This document shows positions 31,305 to 40,715 of a DNA stretch of 64,000 bases, one piece after another. The notes beneath the pieces are model-generated. The model saw only the letters and a program-made list of their open reading frames with translations, searched no databases and was not told the origin of the DNA. The first letter of the stretch is position 1, and each line of letters starts with the position of its first letter. A program made the translations under genes and the position numbers. Origin of the DNA: Alphaproteobacteria bacterium. Lineage in GTDB: Bacteria; Pseudomonadota; Alphaproteobacteria; UBA8366; Aestuariispiraceae. The stretch is taken from NCBI GenBank assembly GCA_033344895.1, contig JAWPMN010000001.1, positions 620,001-684,000 on the forward strand, given 5' to 3'.

Positions 31305-32150
31305 ATGAGCAGCGCAATTACCTATGTCGACGGCCAATGGGTCGACGCCAACGCCCCGCTATGGAGCTCTGTCTCCCACGGCGTCTGGCTTTCCTCCATG
31401 GTGTTCGACGGCGCCCGCGCGTTCGAAGGCGTGACCCCGGATCTCGACCTGCATTGTCAGCGCACGATCAATTCCGCCAATGCGCTGGGGCTGCGGGCGA
31501 CCAAGACCGCGGCTGAAATCGAAGAGATCGCCCGCGAAGGCATGAAGAAGTTCGCCTCCGACGAGGCGCTGTACATCCGCCCGCTGTTCTGGGCCGATGA
31601 CGGTTTCGTCGCGCCGAACCCGGATTCGACGCGTTTTGCCCTGACCCTGACGCCGATGGCGATGCCGGGAACCGGCGGGTTCTCCGCCTGCCTGTCGACT
31701 CGCCGCCGGCCGATGCCGGATGCCGCGCCGACCGATGCCAAGGCCTCCTGCCTGTATCCCAATGCCGGCCGGGCGCTGCTGGAAGCCCGCGGTCGCGGAT
31801 TCGACAACTGCGTCATGCTGGATCCGATGGGCAATGTCGCGGAGTTCGCAACCGCAAACCTGTTCATCGCCAAGGACGGCGTGATCAAGACTCCGGCGAT
31901 CAACGGCAGTTTCCTGAACGGCATTACCCGGCAGCGCGTGATGAAACTTCTGCGCGACCGGGGCGAGACCGTCGTCGAATGCCGGCTGACCGCCGATGAC
32001 GTCTATCACGCGGATGAAATCTTCAATACCGGGAATTACGGCAAGGTCATGCCGGTCATTCGCTATGAGGACCGCGACCTGCAGCCCGGACCGAAGTTCA
32101 ACCTGGCGCGCGAGCTCTACTGGGAATTCTCGCACGGCAAGGCCAGCTAG
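31305..32150 (+). CDS. ilvE: Branched-chain amino acid aminotransferase-like protein (PLP fold type IV)
   Basis: 281 residues from the ATG at 31305, with GGAAACTGGA just upstream. Landmarks of the class IV aminotransferases: YVDGQWV, SHGVWLSSMVFDGARAFEG near the N-terminus, the PLP lysine region DAKASCLYPNAGRALLEA, and GNVAEFATANLFI followed by NGITRQRVM. These enzymes interconvert branched-chain amino acids and 2-oxo acids; a few relatives act on D-amino acids or aminodeoxychorismate. The length is slightly short for IlvE but usual for the alphaproteobacterial type. It is convergent with pyrC, with only six bases between stops. Confidence 0.83.
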   Translation: MSSAITYVDGQWVDANAPLWSSVSHGVWLSSMVFDGARAFEGVTPDLDLHCQRTINSANALGLRATKTAAEIEEIAREGMKKFASDEALYIRPLFWADDGFVAPNPDSTRFALTLTPMAMPGTGGFSACLSTRRRPMPDAAPTDAKASCLYPNAGRALLEARGRGFDNCVMLDPMGNVAEFATANLFIAKDGVIKTPAINGSFLNGITRQRVMKLLRDRGETVVECRLTADDVYHADEIFNTGNYGKVMPVIRYEDRDLQPGPKFNLARELYWEFSHGKAS

Positions 32151-32156
32151 GCGTCG

Positions 32157-33197
32157 TCAGGCGGCGACGGTCCAGTCCAGGCTTTCCCCGGCGTGGTAGG
32201 GGCGGATCGTTTCCGTCCCCGCCGTCAGGCTGTCCGCGATGGTCACGCCGGATTTCTTCAATGTGATGCGGTCCTCGTTCACCGGCAGGCCATAGAAGCG
32301 CGGGCCGTTCAGGCTGGCAAAAGCTTCCAGCCGATCGAGTACACCTTCCGCTTCGAACACCCCGGCATAGACTGAAAGCGCCGAGGCGACGTTGTAGATT
32401 CCGGCGCAGCCGCAGGCCGATTCCTTCGCATGGACCGGATGTGGCGCCGAGTCCGTTCCCAGGAAGAAACGCGGGTTACCGCCGACCGCTGCGGCACGCA
32501 CGGCCAGACGGTGTTCCTCGCGCTTGGCGATGGGCAGGCAGTAGAGATGCGGCCGAATTCCGCCCCGGAACATGTCGGTCCGATTGATCTCCAGATGATG
32601 CGGCGTGATGGTCGCTGCCAGATTGTCGCCGCCGGTCGGCACGAATTCCGCCGCCTGCCGCGTCGTGATGTGTTCCAGTACGATCTTCAGGTCCGGCTGG
32701 CGTTCCATCAGCGGCTTCAGGACCCGCTCGATGAACACTTCCTCGCGGTCGAAGATGTCGATCTCCGGATCGGTGACCTCACCATGGACGAGCAAGGGCA
32801 TGCCGATCTCAGCCATCCGCGCCAGTACCGCATCGACCTTGCGGATGTCCCGGACACCGGCGTCCGAGTTCGTCGTGGCCCCGGCCGGGTAGAGCTTCAC
32901 CGCCGTCAGAATGCCCGCCTCGTGGCCTGCCGCCAGATCGTCAGGGTCCGTGCTTTCCGTCAGATAGGCCGTCATCAGTGGCTGAAAGGACGACCCTTCC
33001 GGCAGCGTCGCCAGAATCCGCTCACGATAGGCGGACGCGTGTTCCGCCCGGGTAACCGGCGGCACGAGATTCGGCATCACGATGGCCCGGGCATAGACCG
33101 CGGCCGTTTCCGGAACGACCGCACGCATGACCGCCCCGTCGCGAAAATGAATGTGCCAGTCATCCGGCCGGATCAGGGTCAATGTCGCGTCGCTCAT
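32157..33197 (-). CDS. pyrC: Dihydroorotase
   Basis: 346 residues from the ATG at 33197. Zinc ligands and the carboxylated lysine are visible: [48 protein letters not shown] and the catalytic Asp of FLGTDSAPH. Length and motifs match the class II homodimeric PyrC of E. coli. It converts carbamoyl aspartate to dihydroorotate in pyrimidine synthesis. The ATG overlaps the stop of the upstream AsnB gene by four bases (ATGA), so a housekeeping pyrimidine gene is translationally coupled to the surface-polysaccharide cluster, an unusual arrangement. Confidence 0.93.
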   Translation of the reverse strand: MSDATLTLIRPDDWHIHFRDGAVMRAVVPETAAVYARAIVMPNLVPPVTRAEHASAYRERILATLPEGSSFQPLMTAYLTESTDPDDLAAGHEAGILTAVKLYPAGATTNSDAGVRDIRKVDAVLARMAEIGMPLLVHGEVTDPEIDIFDREEVFIERVLKPLMERQPDLKIVLEHITTRQAAEFVPTGGDNLAATITPHHLEINRTDMFRGGIRPHLYCLPIAKREEHRLAVRAAAVGGNPRFFLGTDSAPHPVHAKESACGCAGIYNVASALSVYAGVFEAEGVLDRLEAFASLNGPRFYGLPVNEDRITLKKSGVTIADSLTAGTETIRPYHAGESLDWTVAA

Positions 33198-34963
33198 GCC
33201 GCCTCCAACGCTTCGTGTATCGATGCCTCCCGGATCGCCGCACCGCCGATCAGGGCCTTGTGCCACAGGGCATAGAACAGCAGCACCCAGGCCGCCTGCC
33301 CTTCGCGTTTCCTGGCCGCCGCCATGAACAGGGCTTCGACCCGGTCGGGACGGGCGATCTCCTGGATGCAGGCCTGCCGCGCCACCAGCGGTCCCAGCCG
33401 TGCCGCGTCCCCGGCAATCCAGGCGCCGACCGGCACGGTGAACCCACGCTTCGGTGCAAACGAATCGGCCTCGGGCAGGCGCTTGTTCAGCCATTGGCGC
33501 AACAGCCACTTGCCCCTGCCGTCCCGGATCTTGAGATCGTCCGGCAGGCGATAGGCGGCTTCCACCACGGCCGGATCCAGGAATGGTGTCCGACCTTCCA
33601 GCCCATGTGCCATCAGGCAACGGTCCAGCTTGACCAGCAGGTCGTTCGGCAGCCAATCCTCGCAATCCGTCGCCTGTGCACTCTGCAGGCGGTTCCGGCC
33701 CGCCTGACGGTCCAGGGCCTCACGCCCGGCGATGCTGTCCCGCCAGCCGTTCGGCGCATCGTGCAGCACGCCCAACCGGTCAAAGACACCGCGGCTGCGG
33801 ATTGCCTTGCCGCCCAGCCACCACGGGCGCTGTACAGACCGGTACCGGCCATAGCCGCCGAACAGCTCATCCCCGCCCTCGCCGCACAGCACGACCTTCA
33901 GGTCCTGGGCTGCACGCTCCGCCAGGGTCCAGCTGGGCAGCACCGCATAATCCGCCGTCGGGTCGTCGACGGCGGCAGCGATGCGCGGCAACAGGCGAAA
34001 GAAGTCCTCCCGCCCGAAAGTCACTTCCTCGTGCTGCGCACCGACCCGCTTTGCCAGCATGCGGGCATGCTCGCGCTCATCCTGAACGCTGGCATCATCG
34101 AACCCTGCGGTGAAGGCAATGACCGGCGTTTCGTTCAGTTCAGCCATCATGCTGAGGATGGCGCTGGAATCGATGCCACCGGACAGGAACAGGCCGTAGG
34201 GCACGTCCGAGCGCTGATGAACGCGCACGCTGTTTCGAAGCGCCGCATCAAGACGATCCAACGCGTCCTGTTCCGTGATCCTTTCCGGCCCACCGGGTGG
34301 CAGGGCCTGTCGCTGTCGTCGGGCCACGATACGTCCCTGACGGGCGACGAGTGTCTCGCCCGGCAGGACGCGGCGAACCCCGGCTATCGGCAGAAACCGG
34401 CCGCAGGAGAACTGAAGCTGCAGGAAGATGTCCCGCGCCGCCTCGTCCAGGGCGACATCCAGCAAACCGGTCCGCAACAGAACACCGGGTTCGGACGCGA
34501 AGATCAGGCCGACCTCGGTCTCGGCATAATAAAGCGGTTTGATGCCGAAGGGATCACGCGCCAGGATCAGGCTGCCGCCTTCGGTCGGATCATGTATCGC
34601 GATCGCGTACATGCCGCGCAATTCGTCAGCGAAGGCGTCCCCCATCTGACGATAGAGAAACAGCGCCGGTTCGCAGTCCGACCCGGTCTGGAACGGCGTC
34701 CCTTCCATCCTGGCCCGCAGTTCGACGTAGTTGTAGATCTCGCCATTCGCGACCAGCGCCGCGCCGTCCGGCTCGTAGAGCGGCTGATCGCCGGTCGTCA
34801 GATCAATGATCGCCAGTCGGGTCTGCAGCAGAACCGTGTCGCCGCCATGATGGCGTCCACTGCCGTCCGGACCGCGATGGCTCAACGCGTCCATCATCGC
34901 GTTCAGCGCCGCTTCCGGCGGGGCCGATCCGTCCCGCGTCATGATGCCGGCAATTCCGCACAT
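33194..34963 (-). CDS. asnB: Asparagine synthase-like amidotransferase, second AsnB paralogue
   Basis: 589 residues starting with the glutaminase nucleophile Cys2 (MCGIAGIM). It has [27 protein letters not shown], then the synthetase ATP loop [12 protein letters not shown] and [14 protein letters not shown]. It is close to XrtA-type and lipopolysaccharide-linked AsnB proteins that lie in polysaccharide loci, and it is followed upstream by a GT4 gene with a 3-base gap. The acceptor may be a sugar carboxylate rather than aspartate, but this is inference from context. All catalytic residues seen in AsnB appear intact. Confidence 0.88.
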   Translation of the reverse strand: MCGIAGIMTRDGSAPPEAALNAMMDALSHRGPDGSGRHHGGDTVLLQTRLAIIDLTTGDQPLYEPDGAALVANGEIYNYVELRARMEGTPFQTGSDCEPALFLYRQMGDAFADELRGMYAIAIHDPTEGGSLILARDPFGIKPLYYAETEVGLIFASEPGVLLRTGLLDVALDEAARDIFLQLQFSCGRFLPIAGVRRVLPGETLVARQGRIVARRQRQALPPGGPERITEQDALDRLDAALRNSVRVHQRSDVPYGLFLSGGIDSSAILSMMAELNETPVIAFTAGFDDASVQDEREHARMLAKRVGAQHEEVTFGREDFFRLLPRIAAAVDDPTADYAVLPSWTLAERAAQDLKVVLCGEGGDELFGGYGRYRSVQRPWWLGGKAIRSRGVFDRLGVLHDAPNGWRDSIAGREALDRQAGRNRLQSAQATDCEDWLPNDLLVKLDRCLMAHGLEGRTPFLDPAVVEAAYRLPDDLKIRDGRGKWLLRQWLNKRLPEADSFAPKRGFTVPVGAWIAGDAARLGPLVARQACIQEIARPDRVEALFMAAARKREGQAAWVLLFYALWHKALIGGAAIREASIHEALEAA

Positions 34964-34966
34964 GGC

Positions 34967-36016
34967 TCAGCCGCCGTTTCGCCGAATGGTGTCGAAGAAC
35001 TCCTGATAGGCCGCAACGACGGGTCCTTCTGAGAATCGCTCCGTGAAGACCTTGTGGCCGTTGCCCGCCAGGTCGAGGCCTAGGGATTTGTCCTCGATCA
35101 GACGATCCACCGCCTTGGCCAGGGCATCCGCATCGTCCACCGGCGCCAGCAGGCCCGACTTGCCGTCCTCGATCAGCTGGGTCGGCCCCTGCGACGCGGC
35201 GGCGACGACCGGCACGCCTTGCGCCCAGGCTTCCAGAACGATGTTGCCCAGCGGCTCATGACGGGAGGAACACAGGAAGATATCGGATGCCGCCAGCAGC
35301 GCCGGCGCATCGTCCCGCCAGCCCAGGAACCGCACCCTCTGCGATACACCGAGGCGCAATGCCTGATCCCTCAGCGCCGTCTCTTCCCTGCCGTCGCCCG
35401 CGATCCACAGATAGGCCTTCGGCACCCGCGACAGAACCTCCAGCGCCGTGTCGAATGCCTTGTTGGTATGCAGCCGCCCCAGACAGAGCATCAGCGGCGC
35501 ACCGTCCGGCGTATCCAATGCCGCCCTTTCGACCGGCGGCATGCGGCGGTCGTCGACGAAATTCGGTAGATACCAGGCCCGTTCCGCCGGCCAGCCCTCG
35601 CGCAGCAGGTATTCCCGGATATCCTCGGTATTGGCGACCAGATGGTCGCAACGCTTGTAGTTCTTCAGCTTGTAATAGCCGCCGAGGCGACCGACCACGG
35701 TCCAGTCCCCTTTCGGGGCAACCCGCGCCGCACGGTTCATCCAGACCAGCACGACATCCGGGTCGAAATCCCGGGCCAGCTTCTTCAACTCTTTCTTCGT
35801 CGTCAGATCGAACTTGCCGGAAAACGGCAGTTCGGTGACGGGCACACCGGCTTCCGTCAGTGTCGCCTTGCGCGCCGCATGGGTCCGGATCGCCGCCCGC
35901 TGGGGCGTGCCGGCACGCTGCAGGGCGCAGACCAGGCGCACAAAGAATGCCTCCGCACCGCCGGTCTCCGCGCCGGCCATGATCTGTAGAACCGAATGGT
36001 TCACCGTATCGCTCAT
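34967..36016 (-). CDS. Glycosyltransferase family 4
   Basis: 349 residues with the GT-B fold. The N-terminal domain starts VLQIMAGAETGGAEAFFVRLVCAL. The donor-binding C-terminal domain has LMLCLGRLHTNKAFDTALE, VRFLGWRDDAPALLAASDIFLCSSRHEPLGNIVLEAWAQGVPVVAA (landmarks SRHEPLGNIVLEAWA), the E-x7-E signature of GT4. It transfers a sugar from a nucleotide donor, most likely during core or exopolysaccharide assembly at the inner membrane. It sits directly between the asparagine synthase-like gene and the O-antigen-ligase-like gene with no gap to the latter. Confidence 0.9.
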   Translation of the reverse strand: MSDTVNHSVLQIMAGAETGGAEAFFVRLVCALQRAGTPQRAAIRTHAARKATLTEAGVPVTELPFSGKFDLTTKKELKKLARDFDPDVVLVWMNRAARVAPKGDWTVVGRLGGYYKLKNYKRCDHLVANTEDIREYLLREGWPAERAWYLPNFVDDRRMPPVERAALDTPDGAPLMLCLGRLHTNKAFDTALEVLSRVPKAYLWIAGDGREETALRDQALRLGVSQRVRFLGWRDDAPALLAASDIFLCSSRHEPLGNIVLEAWAQGVPVVAAASQGPTQLIEDGKSGLLAPVDDADALAKAVDRLIEDKSLGLDLAGNGHKVFTERFSEGPVVAAYQEFFDTIRRNGG

Positions 36017-37345
36017 CTAGTCACGCTTCTCGTCGGCGCCCGGTCGGGGCGGCCTGTCGTCACGGTCGACGCGGGCCTCGTCGATATCCCACTCGCCGTC
36101 CTCTTCGTCATCATCGTAATCGTCGTAATCTTCATCATCGTCGAAATGGTAGAGGTCGTCTTCCTCTTCTTCCTCTTCCGCCTCTCTGGCGGCATCGAAG
36201 ATGGACCCCAGGGATGCACCACCGGATGCCGCGACGGGAATGGCGCCCGCGATGCCAAGCGACGCGACCGCCAGGGCCGCGATCCACCAGGGCTGCCATA
36301 GACCGGGCCCGGAAACCGCCATGGCCAAAGCCGACCCGGCCAGACCGGCGGCGCTGGCACCGCGCCAGACGGAAACGTCCCTGGTGACGGCCCGCAGGAC
36401 GATCGTGACCGCAGCGCAGATTGCCAGAACGAGCCCGAGGGCACCGGTACCGATCAGCAGCTGCAAGGCAACATTTCGACCCGGCAGTTGCAGCATCTCC
36501 GGCACCGCGGTACCCGCCCCCGTTCCGTGAATCGGGGTGCCGGCCCAGACCGACAATGCGGCCGGCCAGGCGGCAAGATAGGGGTCGAGCTGTGCCGGAA
36601 GATCCATGCCCCCGGACCCGAAGACCGTCGCCAGGATGGCAGGACCGAAGCCGACCGTGAGGATACCGAAAACCAGAAGTGCCCGCGCCAGTATGGAGGA
36701 TGCATAGGCCAGAGCGAAGAAGACGACGCCGATCAGGGCAGCCCATAGGAACGTCTGATGTTCGGACAGGAAAATGGCGATCAGGGCCGCAACGATCCAG
36801 ATCAGCGCTTCCCGCCACGAATACCGAACCTCGAGCAGCGCCGCCATCGGCCAGATCATGACCGTCAGAAAGGCGACCAGCAGGGCGAACAGCCCCGGTC
36901 CTCCCGGTATCATCCGCCGCAGCAACCCGCCCGACGCCGCCTCGAACACGATCAGCCCTGCCACGACAGCGACTGTCAGAAGCGCCGGCCAGCTGGCTTC
37001 GATCCCGGGGCCGCGCGCCGCCAACAGAATGACACAGGGCACGGCAAACAGGACCGCCAGCAACAGCGGCAGGGCCGCGATCAGCGAAAATGCAGGATCG
37101 ACCGACCAGACGGCGCTGGCCGTTACATAGATGCCGAAGACCAGCGTAACCCAACCCGCCGCCCCCATGGCGCGGGGCAGGGTCGGGATCAGCCGAAACC
37201 GCAGCGCCAGGATTGTCACAATGCAGATCAGGGCCGCGAAAGCCACGGCCAGAGGGTGGATCAACGCGGCCAGAGAGGCCGCCGCAAGCACCAGGGCCGC
37301 GTCGACGAGACTGTCGGTCAATCTGGGATTCGCGGGTTCGGTCAT
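36017..37345 (-). CDS. O-antigen ligase/polymerase-like membrane protein with acidic C-terminal tail
   Basis: 442 residues from the ATG at 37345. About ten to twelve membrane segments are visible, with a large loop near residues 235-290 containing DPYLAAWPAALSVWAGTPIHGTGAGT, the WaaL/Wzy-like landmark region. The last 60 residues form a strongly acidic tail (EEEEEE, DDLYHFDDDEDYDDYDDDEEDGEWDIDE; landmarks) ending in an Arg/Asp mixture, which is unusual for the family. It probably ligates or polymerises surface glycan on the periplasmic side. Its stop is immediately adjacent to the GT4 start codon at 36016. Confidence 0.75.
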   Translation of the reverse strand: MTEPANPRLTDSLVDAALVLAAASLAALIHPLAVAFAALICIVTILALRFRLIPTLPRAMGAAGWVTLVFGIYVTASAVWSVDPAFSLIAALPLLLAVLFAVPCVILLAARGPGIEASWPALLTVAVVAGLIVFEAASGGLLRRMIPGGPGLFALLVAFLTVMIWPMAALLEVRYSWREALIWIVAALIAIFLSEHQTFLWAALIGVVFFALAYASSILARALLVFGILTVGFGPAILATVFGSGGMDLPAQLDPYLAAWPAALSVWAGTPIHGTGAGTAVPEMLQLPGRNVALQLLIGTGALGLVLAICAAVTIVLRAVTRDVSVWRGASAAGLAGSALAMAVSGPGLWQPWWIAALAVASLGIAGAIPVAASGGASLGSIFDAAREAEEEEEEDDLYHFDDDEDYDDYDDDEEDGEWDIDEARVDRDDRPPRPGADEKRD

Positions 37346-37492
37346 GCCGGCAGCGGCTCGGGAATCCGTTTCGGAAAGTCGATCATGAATGGATCTTTGT
37401 CGTTTGTGCTTACACCAGAGTCCGCCCCCGGGCAAATCGTACGGGCAATCGCATCTTTCCGCGCTGCGGAATCTTCGATATACGCAGCAACC

Positions 37493-38281
37493 ATGACCGA
37501 AGCCCGGGAAAATAGCGGCAAGACTTTGTCCTGCCTGGTCGTCGCCCGCAATGAGGAAGCGATGCTGCCCGCCTGTCTGGCGTCCCTGGATTTCGCCGAT
37601 CAACTGGTTGTCGTGCTCGACCGCACCACCGATGGATCGAAGGCCATTGCCGAGAAGGCGGGGGCCCTCGTGATCGAAGGTGCCTGGGAATCCGAAGGGG
37701 CGCGGCGCAATACCGGGATCGAGGCCTGTACCGGGGACTGGATCCTGGAGGTCGATGCCGACGAACGCGCGACGTCGGATGTCGCCCGGGAGGTACGGGC
37801 CCATATCCAGACCGCGCCGAACGGCCTCTATCTGATCCCGATCCGAAACGTTATCGACGGGCGGGAGGTCCGCCACGGCTGGGGCGCGTATAACGGCGCA
37901 GCCAGCGCACCGCGCCTGTTTTCCAGGGGCGACAAGGTCTGGGGGCCGGAGCGGGTCCATCCCTCCCTTCAGACCGGGCCGAAGCATGGCTCTCTGAAGC
38001 ACGGCCTGATCCATCTGGTCGACCGGAACATTTCCGACATGATCGACCGGATGAACCGCTACACCGACCTGATGGCGCAGGATGCGGTGGACAAGGGCAA
38101 GGTTCCCGGCCTCGGCGCGGCGCTGCGCCGCATCGTGTCCCGGGGCTGGAAGTCCTACATCGCCCGCAAGGGCTACAAGGAAGGCTATTACGGCATCGCC
38201 CTCGCCTTCTTCGCCGCGTCCTACAGCCTGCTGATTCATCTGAAGGCCCGGGAAATACAGGACCGCGAAAACCGGTCCTGA
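37493..38281 (+). CDS. Glycosyltransferase family 2 (WaaE/KdtX-like)
   Basis: 262 residues from the ATG at 37493. The GT-A fold starts LSCLVVARNEEAMLPACLASL. The nucleotide-sugar and metal site follows with ILEVDADERATSDVA (DxD-like DAD), then VRHGWGAYNGAASAPRLFSRG and a C-terminal basic region KSYIARKGYKEGYYG, close to lipopolysaccharide core glucosyltransferases of the WaaE/KdtX group. A start at 37389 is possible but would add a non-homologous segment. It is divergent from the O-antigen-ligase-like gene and 33 bases before the Hsp70-like gene. Confidence 0.88.
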   Translation: MTEARENSGKTLSCLVVARNEEAMLPACLASLDFADQLVVVLDRTTDGSKAIAEKAGALVIEGAWESEGARRNTGIEACTGDWILEVDADERATSDVAREVRAHIQTAPNGLYLIPIRNVIDGREVRHGWGAYNGAASAPRLFSRGDKVWGPERVHPSLQTGPKHGSLKHGLIHLVDRNISDMIDRMNRYTDLMAQDAVDKGKVPGLGAALRRIVSRGWKSYIARKGYKEGYYGIALAFFAASYSLLIHLKAREIQDRENRS

Positions 38282-38314
38282 CCGTCCCCCCGATTCACGA
38301 ACTGAAAGACCCCG

Positions 38315-39613
38315 ATGCGCACCACCGCTTTCGGCATTGATCTGGGCACGACGAATACCGTCGTGGTGAAATCCGCGGACGCGGACGCGCTGGAGGCCCT
38401 GCCGCTGGGCGACGGCGAGGATGCCCGCAAGACACATCCATCCGTAATCGCCTTCGAGCCCACCTATGATCGGGGGCCGATGGAACTGGCCATGGAGACC
38501 GGTGCCAGGGCCATTTCCCTTGCGGCCGCCCATCCGGAAGACTTCCGTTACGTCCAGTCCTTCAAGAGCCACGTCGCCAGCCCGGCCTTCGCCGGGACGA
38601 CGATCTTCGGGAGACGATTCGATCTCGCCGGTATCTTTGCCTGCTTCCTGCGCCGGTCCGGGATCGCCGACGCCATCCAAGCCGTCGACGGTCCGAAACG
38701 CATCGTTGTCGGGCGTCCTGTCGTGTTCTACGGCGACAAGCCGGATGAAGACCTGGCGCTGTCACGGTACCGTGACGGGTTCAGGGCGGCGGGAATCGAC
38801 GATTTCGAGTTCGTGCTGGAGCCGATCGGCGGCGCTTTCTCCTTCTTCCGGACGGTCCGCAGCAATGTCACCGTGCTGATCGCGGATTTCGGGGGCGGCA
38901 CGTCGGACTTCGTCATTGTCCGCTTCAGGCTGGCCGGGTCCCGCGTGAAGACCGAAGTCCTGTCCCATGCCGGGATCGGCATCGCGGGCGACACGTTCGA
39001 CGCCCGGATCATCGAAAACGCACTGGTTCGGCACTTCGGTTCCGAAACCCATTACCGCGAGAACGGCAAGCGCCTGCCGGTGCCGCGGTCCTATTACTCC
39101 GCCCTGGCCCGCTGGCACCAGATGACCCTGCTGCGCGCCCCAAAATACCTGCGCGAGCTGGACGATATCCGCCGCGCGTCGGAAGCACCGGAACAGATCG
39201 CACGGCTGATCTACGCCATCGACCACAACCAGGGTCTCGCAATTTCCCGGGCGGTCGCGGCGGCCAAGGCCAACCTATCGGACCGGGACAGCACGGATTT
39301 GACCCTGGATCTGGGCGAAATTCAGCTTTGCGAGACGATCACCCGAAGCGACTTCGAAACCTGGATCGCCCACGACGTGAAGCGCATCGCAGAACGCGTC
39401 GACGAGACGGTCATGAAATCCGGCTTGGCCGACAGCGATATCGACAAGGTCTTCCTGACCGGCGGCACATCCTTCGTACCGGCAATCAACGCACTGTTCA
39501 CCGACCGTTTCGGTCAGGACAAGGTCAGTGCCGGAGAGCGCTTCAGTTCCGTCGCCGAAGGACTGTCCCTGATCGGCCATGAAGACGACATCGCCTATTG
39601 GGCGACGGGCTGA
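38315..39613 (+). CDS. Hsp70 family protein, YegD-type chaperone
   Basis: 432 residues, only the actin-like ATPase part of Hsp70. Phosphate loops are clear: FGIDLGTTNTVVV at the start, LIADFGGGTSDFVIV near residue 190, and VFLTGGTSFVPAINALF near 390. The C-terminal substrate-binding domain of DnaK is missing, as in YegD. Function of YegD proteins is poorly known; some help fold envelope or secreted proteins. It lies 33 bases after a GT2 gene and ends 4 bases before the convergent GT9 stop, so it is embedded in the polysaccharide cluster. Confidence 0.85.
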   Translation: MRTTAFGIDLGTTNTVVVKSADADALEALPLGDGEDARKTHPSVIAFEPTYDRGPMELAMETGARAISLAAAHPEDFRYVQSFKSHVASPAFAGTTIFGRRFDLAGIFACFLRRSGIADAIQAVDGPKRIVVGRPVVFYGDKPDEDLALSRYRDGFRAAGIDDFEFVLEPIGGAFSFFRTVRSNVTVLIADFGGGTSDFVIVRFRLAGSRVKTEVLSHAGIGIAGDTFDARIIENALVRHFGSETHYRENGKRLPVPRSYYSALARWHQMTLLRAPKYLRELDDIRRASEAPEQIARLIYAIDHNQGLAISRAVAAAKANLSDRDSTDLTLDLGEIQLCETITRSDFETWIAHDVKRIAERVDETVMKSGLADSDIDKVFLTGGTSFVPAINALFTDRFGQDKVSAGERFSSVAEGLSLIGHEDDIAYWATG

Positions 39614-39617
39614 TGTC

Positions 39618-40580
39618 CTAGCGGCAGACTTGCTCGCCCAGAACCGACCGAACGCCGTTCAGAACGGTATCGACCGAAAGGCTGGTCATCAGGGAACCGA
39701 CCGTATGCCGGTCGTATCCCGGAAATCCGATCAGCTCCGCCATGGATTCCGGCGTTCTGACGGCGATGGCATTGCGGCCCCGCGGCGCATACAGCGCATC
39801 TTCGGACGGACCGAAAAGGCCGACCGTCGGCACGCCCACCGCCGCAGCCATGTGCATCAGCCCGGAATCGTTCCCGACATAAAGAGAGGCGCGATGCAGC
39901 ACCGACGCCGCGGTCAGTAGGTCGGCCTTGCCGACCAGGTCGATCCGCCGCTCCTTCGGGATCGCCCGCAATACCGGATTCGCCTGCAATCTTTCGTTCG
40001 GCCCCCCGAACACCGCCACCCGCGCCCCGGGCAGGCATCCATCCGGCGCCGTCACTGCCTCGATCAGATCGACAAACCGCTCGGCCGGCCAGATCTTTCC
40101 CTGCCAGTTCGCAGTCGGGCCGACGGCCAGAACCGGACCGCTTTCCGCGCCCAGCAGTTTCACAGCGTTTTCGTCATGCGGCGGATTCCACCACAGCTTC
40201 GGCAGCGGCGGATCCTCTTCGCGCCCGATCATCTGTCCCAGCAGATCCACCCGGTGGACCATGCCGGCCGCCTTCGGGACGGTCATTTTCTCACCGGCGC
40301 GAACCAACCCCAGAATCGCCGAACGGCGCAAATCGACGGCCACGTCCCACCGGGTCAGGCCAACCGCCCGCCACAAACGCCACCAATGCGCCTTGAAACG
40401 CGCCTTGCGCAGAACGATCACGCGCTCCAGGCCGGGGACCGCGCCGAACAGCGGCGCTGAGGCAGGACCGGCGGCGACGGTCACCCGGATGCCCGGGTCG
40501 CGGTCTATCAGATGCGATAGAAGGCCGGTCGACAGGACCGCATCGCCGATCCGGTTGGATGTGATGAAGAGCAGGCGCAT
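39618..40580 (-). CDS. Glycosyltransferase family 9 (heptosyltransferase-like)
   Basis: 320 residues, GT-B fold. N-terminal LLFITSNRIGDAVLSTGLLSHLIDR, then VGPTANWQGKIWPAERFVDLI, and the donor site YVGNDSGLMHMAAAVGVPTVGLFGPSEDALYAPRG (landmarks GNDSGLMHMAAA, LFGPSED) are typical of GT9 heptosyltransferases. It adds ADP-heptose or a related sugar to the lipid A core. It is transcribed away from ygfZ, and its stop faces the Hsp70-like gene, which belongs to the same functional cluster. Confidence 0.9.
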   Translation of the reverse strand: MRLLFITSNRIGDAVLSTGLLSHLIDRDPGIRVTVAAGPASAPLFGAVPGLERVIVLRKARFKAHWWRLWRAVGLTRWDVAVDLRRSAILGLVRAGEKMTVPKAAGMVHRVDLLGQMIGREEDPPLPKLWWNPPHDENAVKLLGAESGPVLAVGPTANWQGKIWPAERFVDLIEAVTAPDGCLPGARVAVFGGPNERLQANPVLRAIPKERRIDLVGKADLLTAASVLHRASLYVGNDSGLMHMAAAVGVPTVGLFGPSEDALYAPRGRNAIAVRTPESMAELIGFPGYDRHTVGSLMTSLSVDTVLNGVRSVLGEQVCR

Positions 40581-40715
40581 CGCGGACGGAATTCTTTCGG
40601 TACTTCAGCCGGGGCGAGGCGGTATAGCCTTAGGACCCCGTCTTGCCAACCGGCCTGCCGCCGCCTACGTGAGGAAGCGCAAAACGGAACCCGTCACACC
40701 GAGGATCGAACCTAC

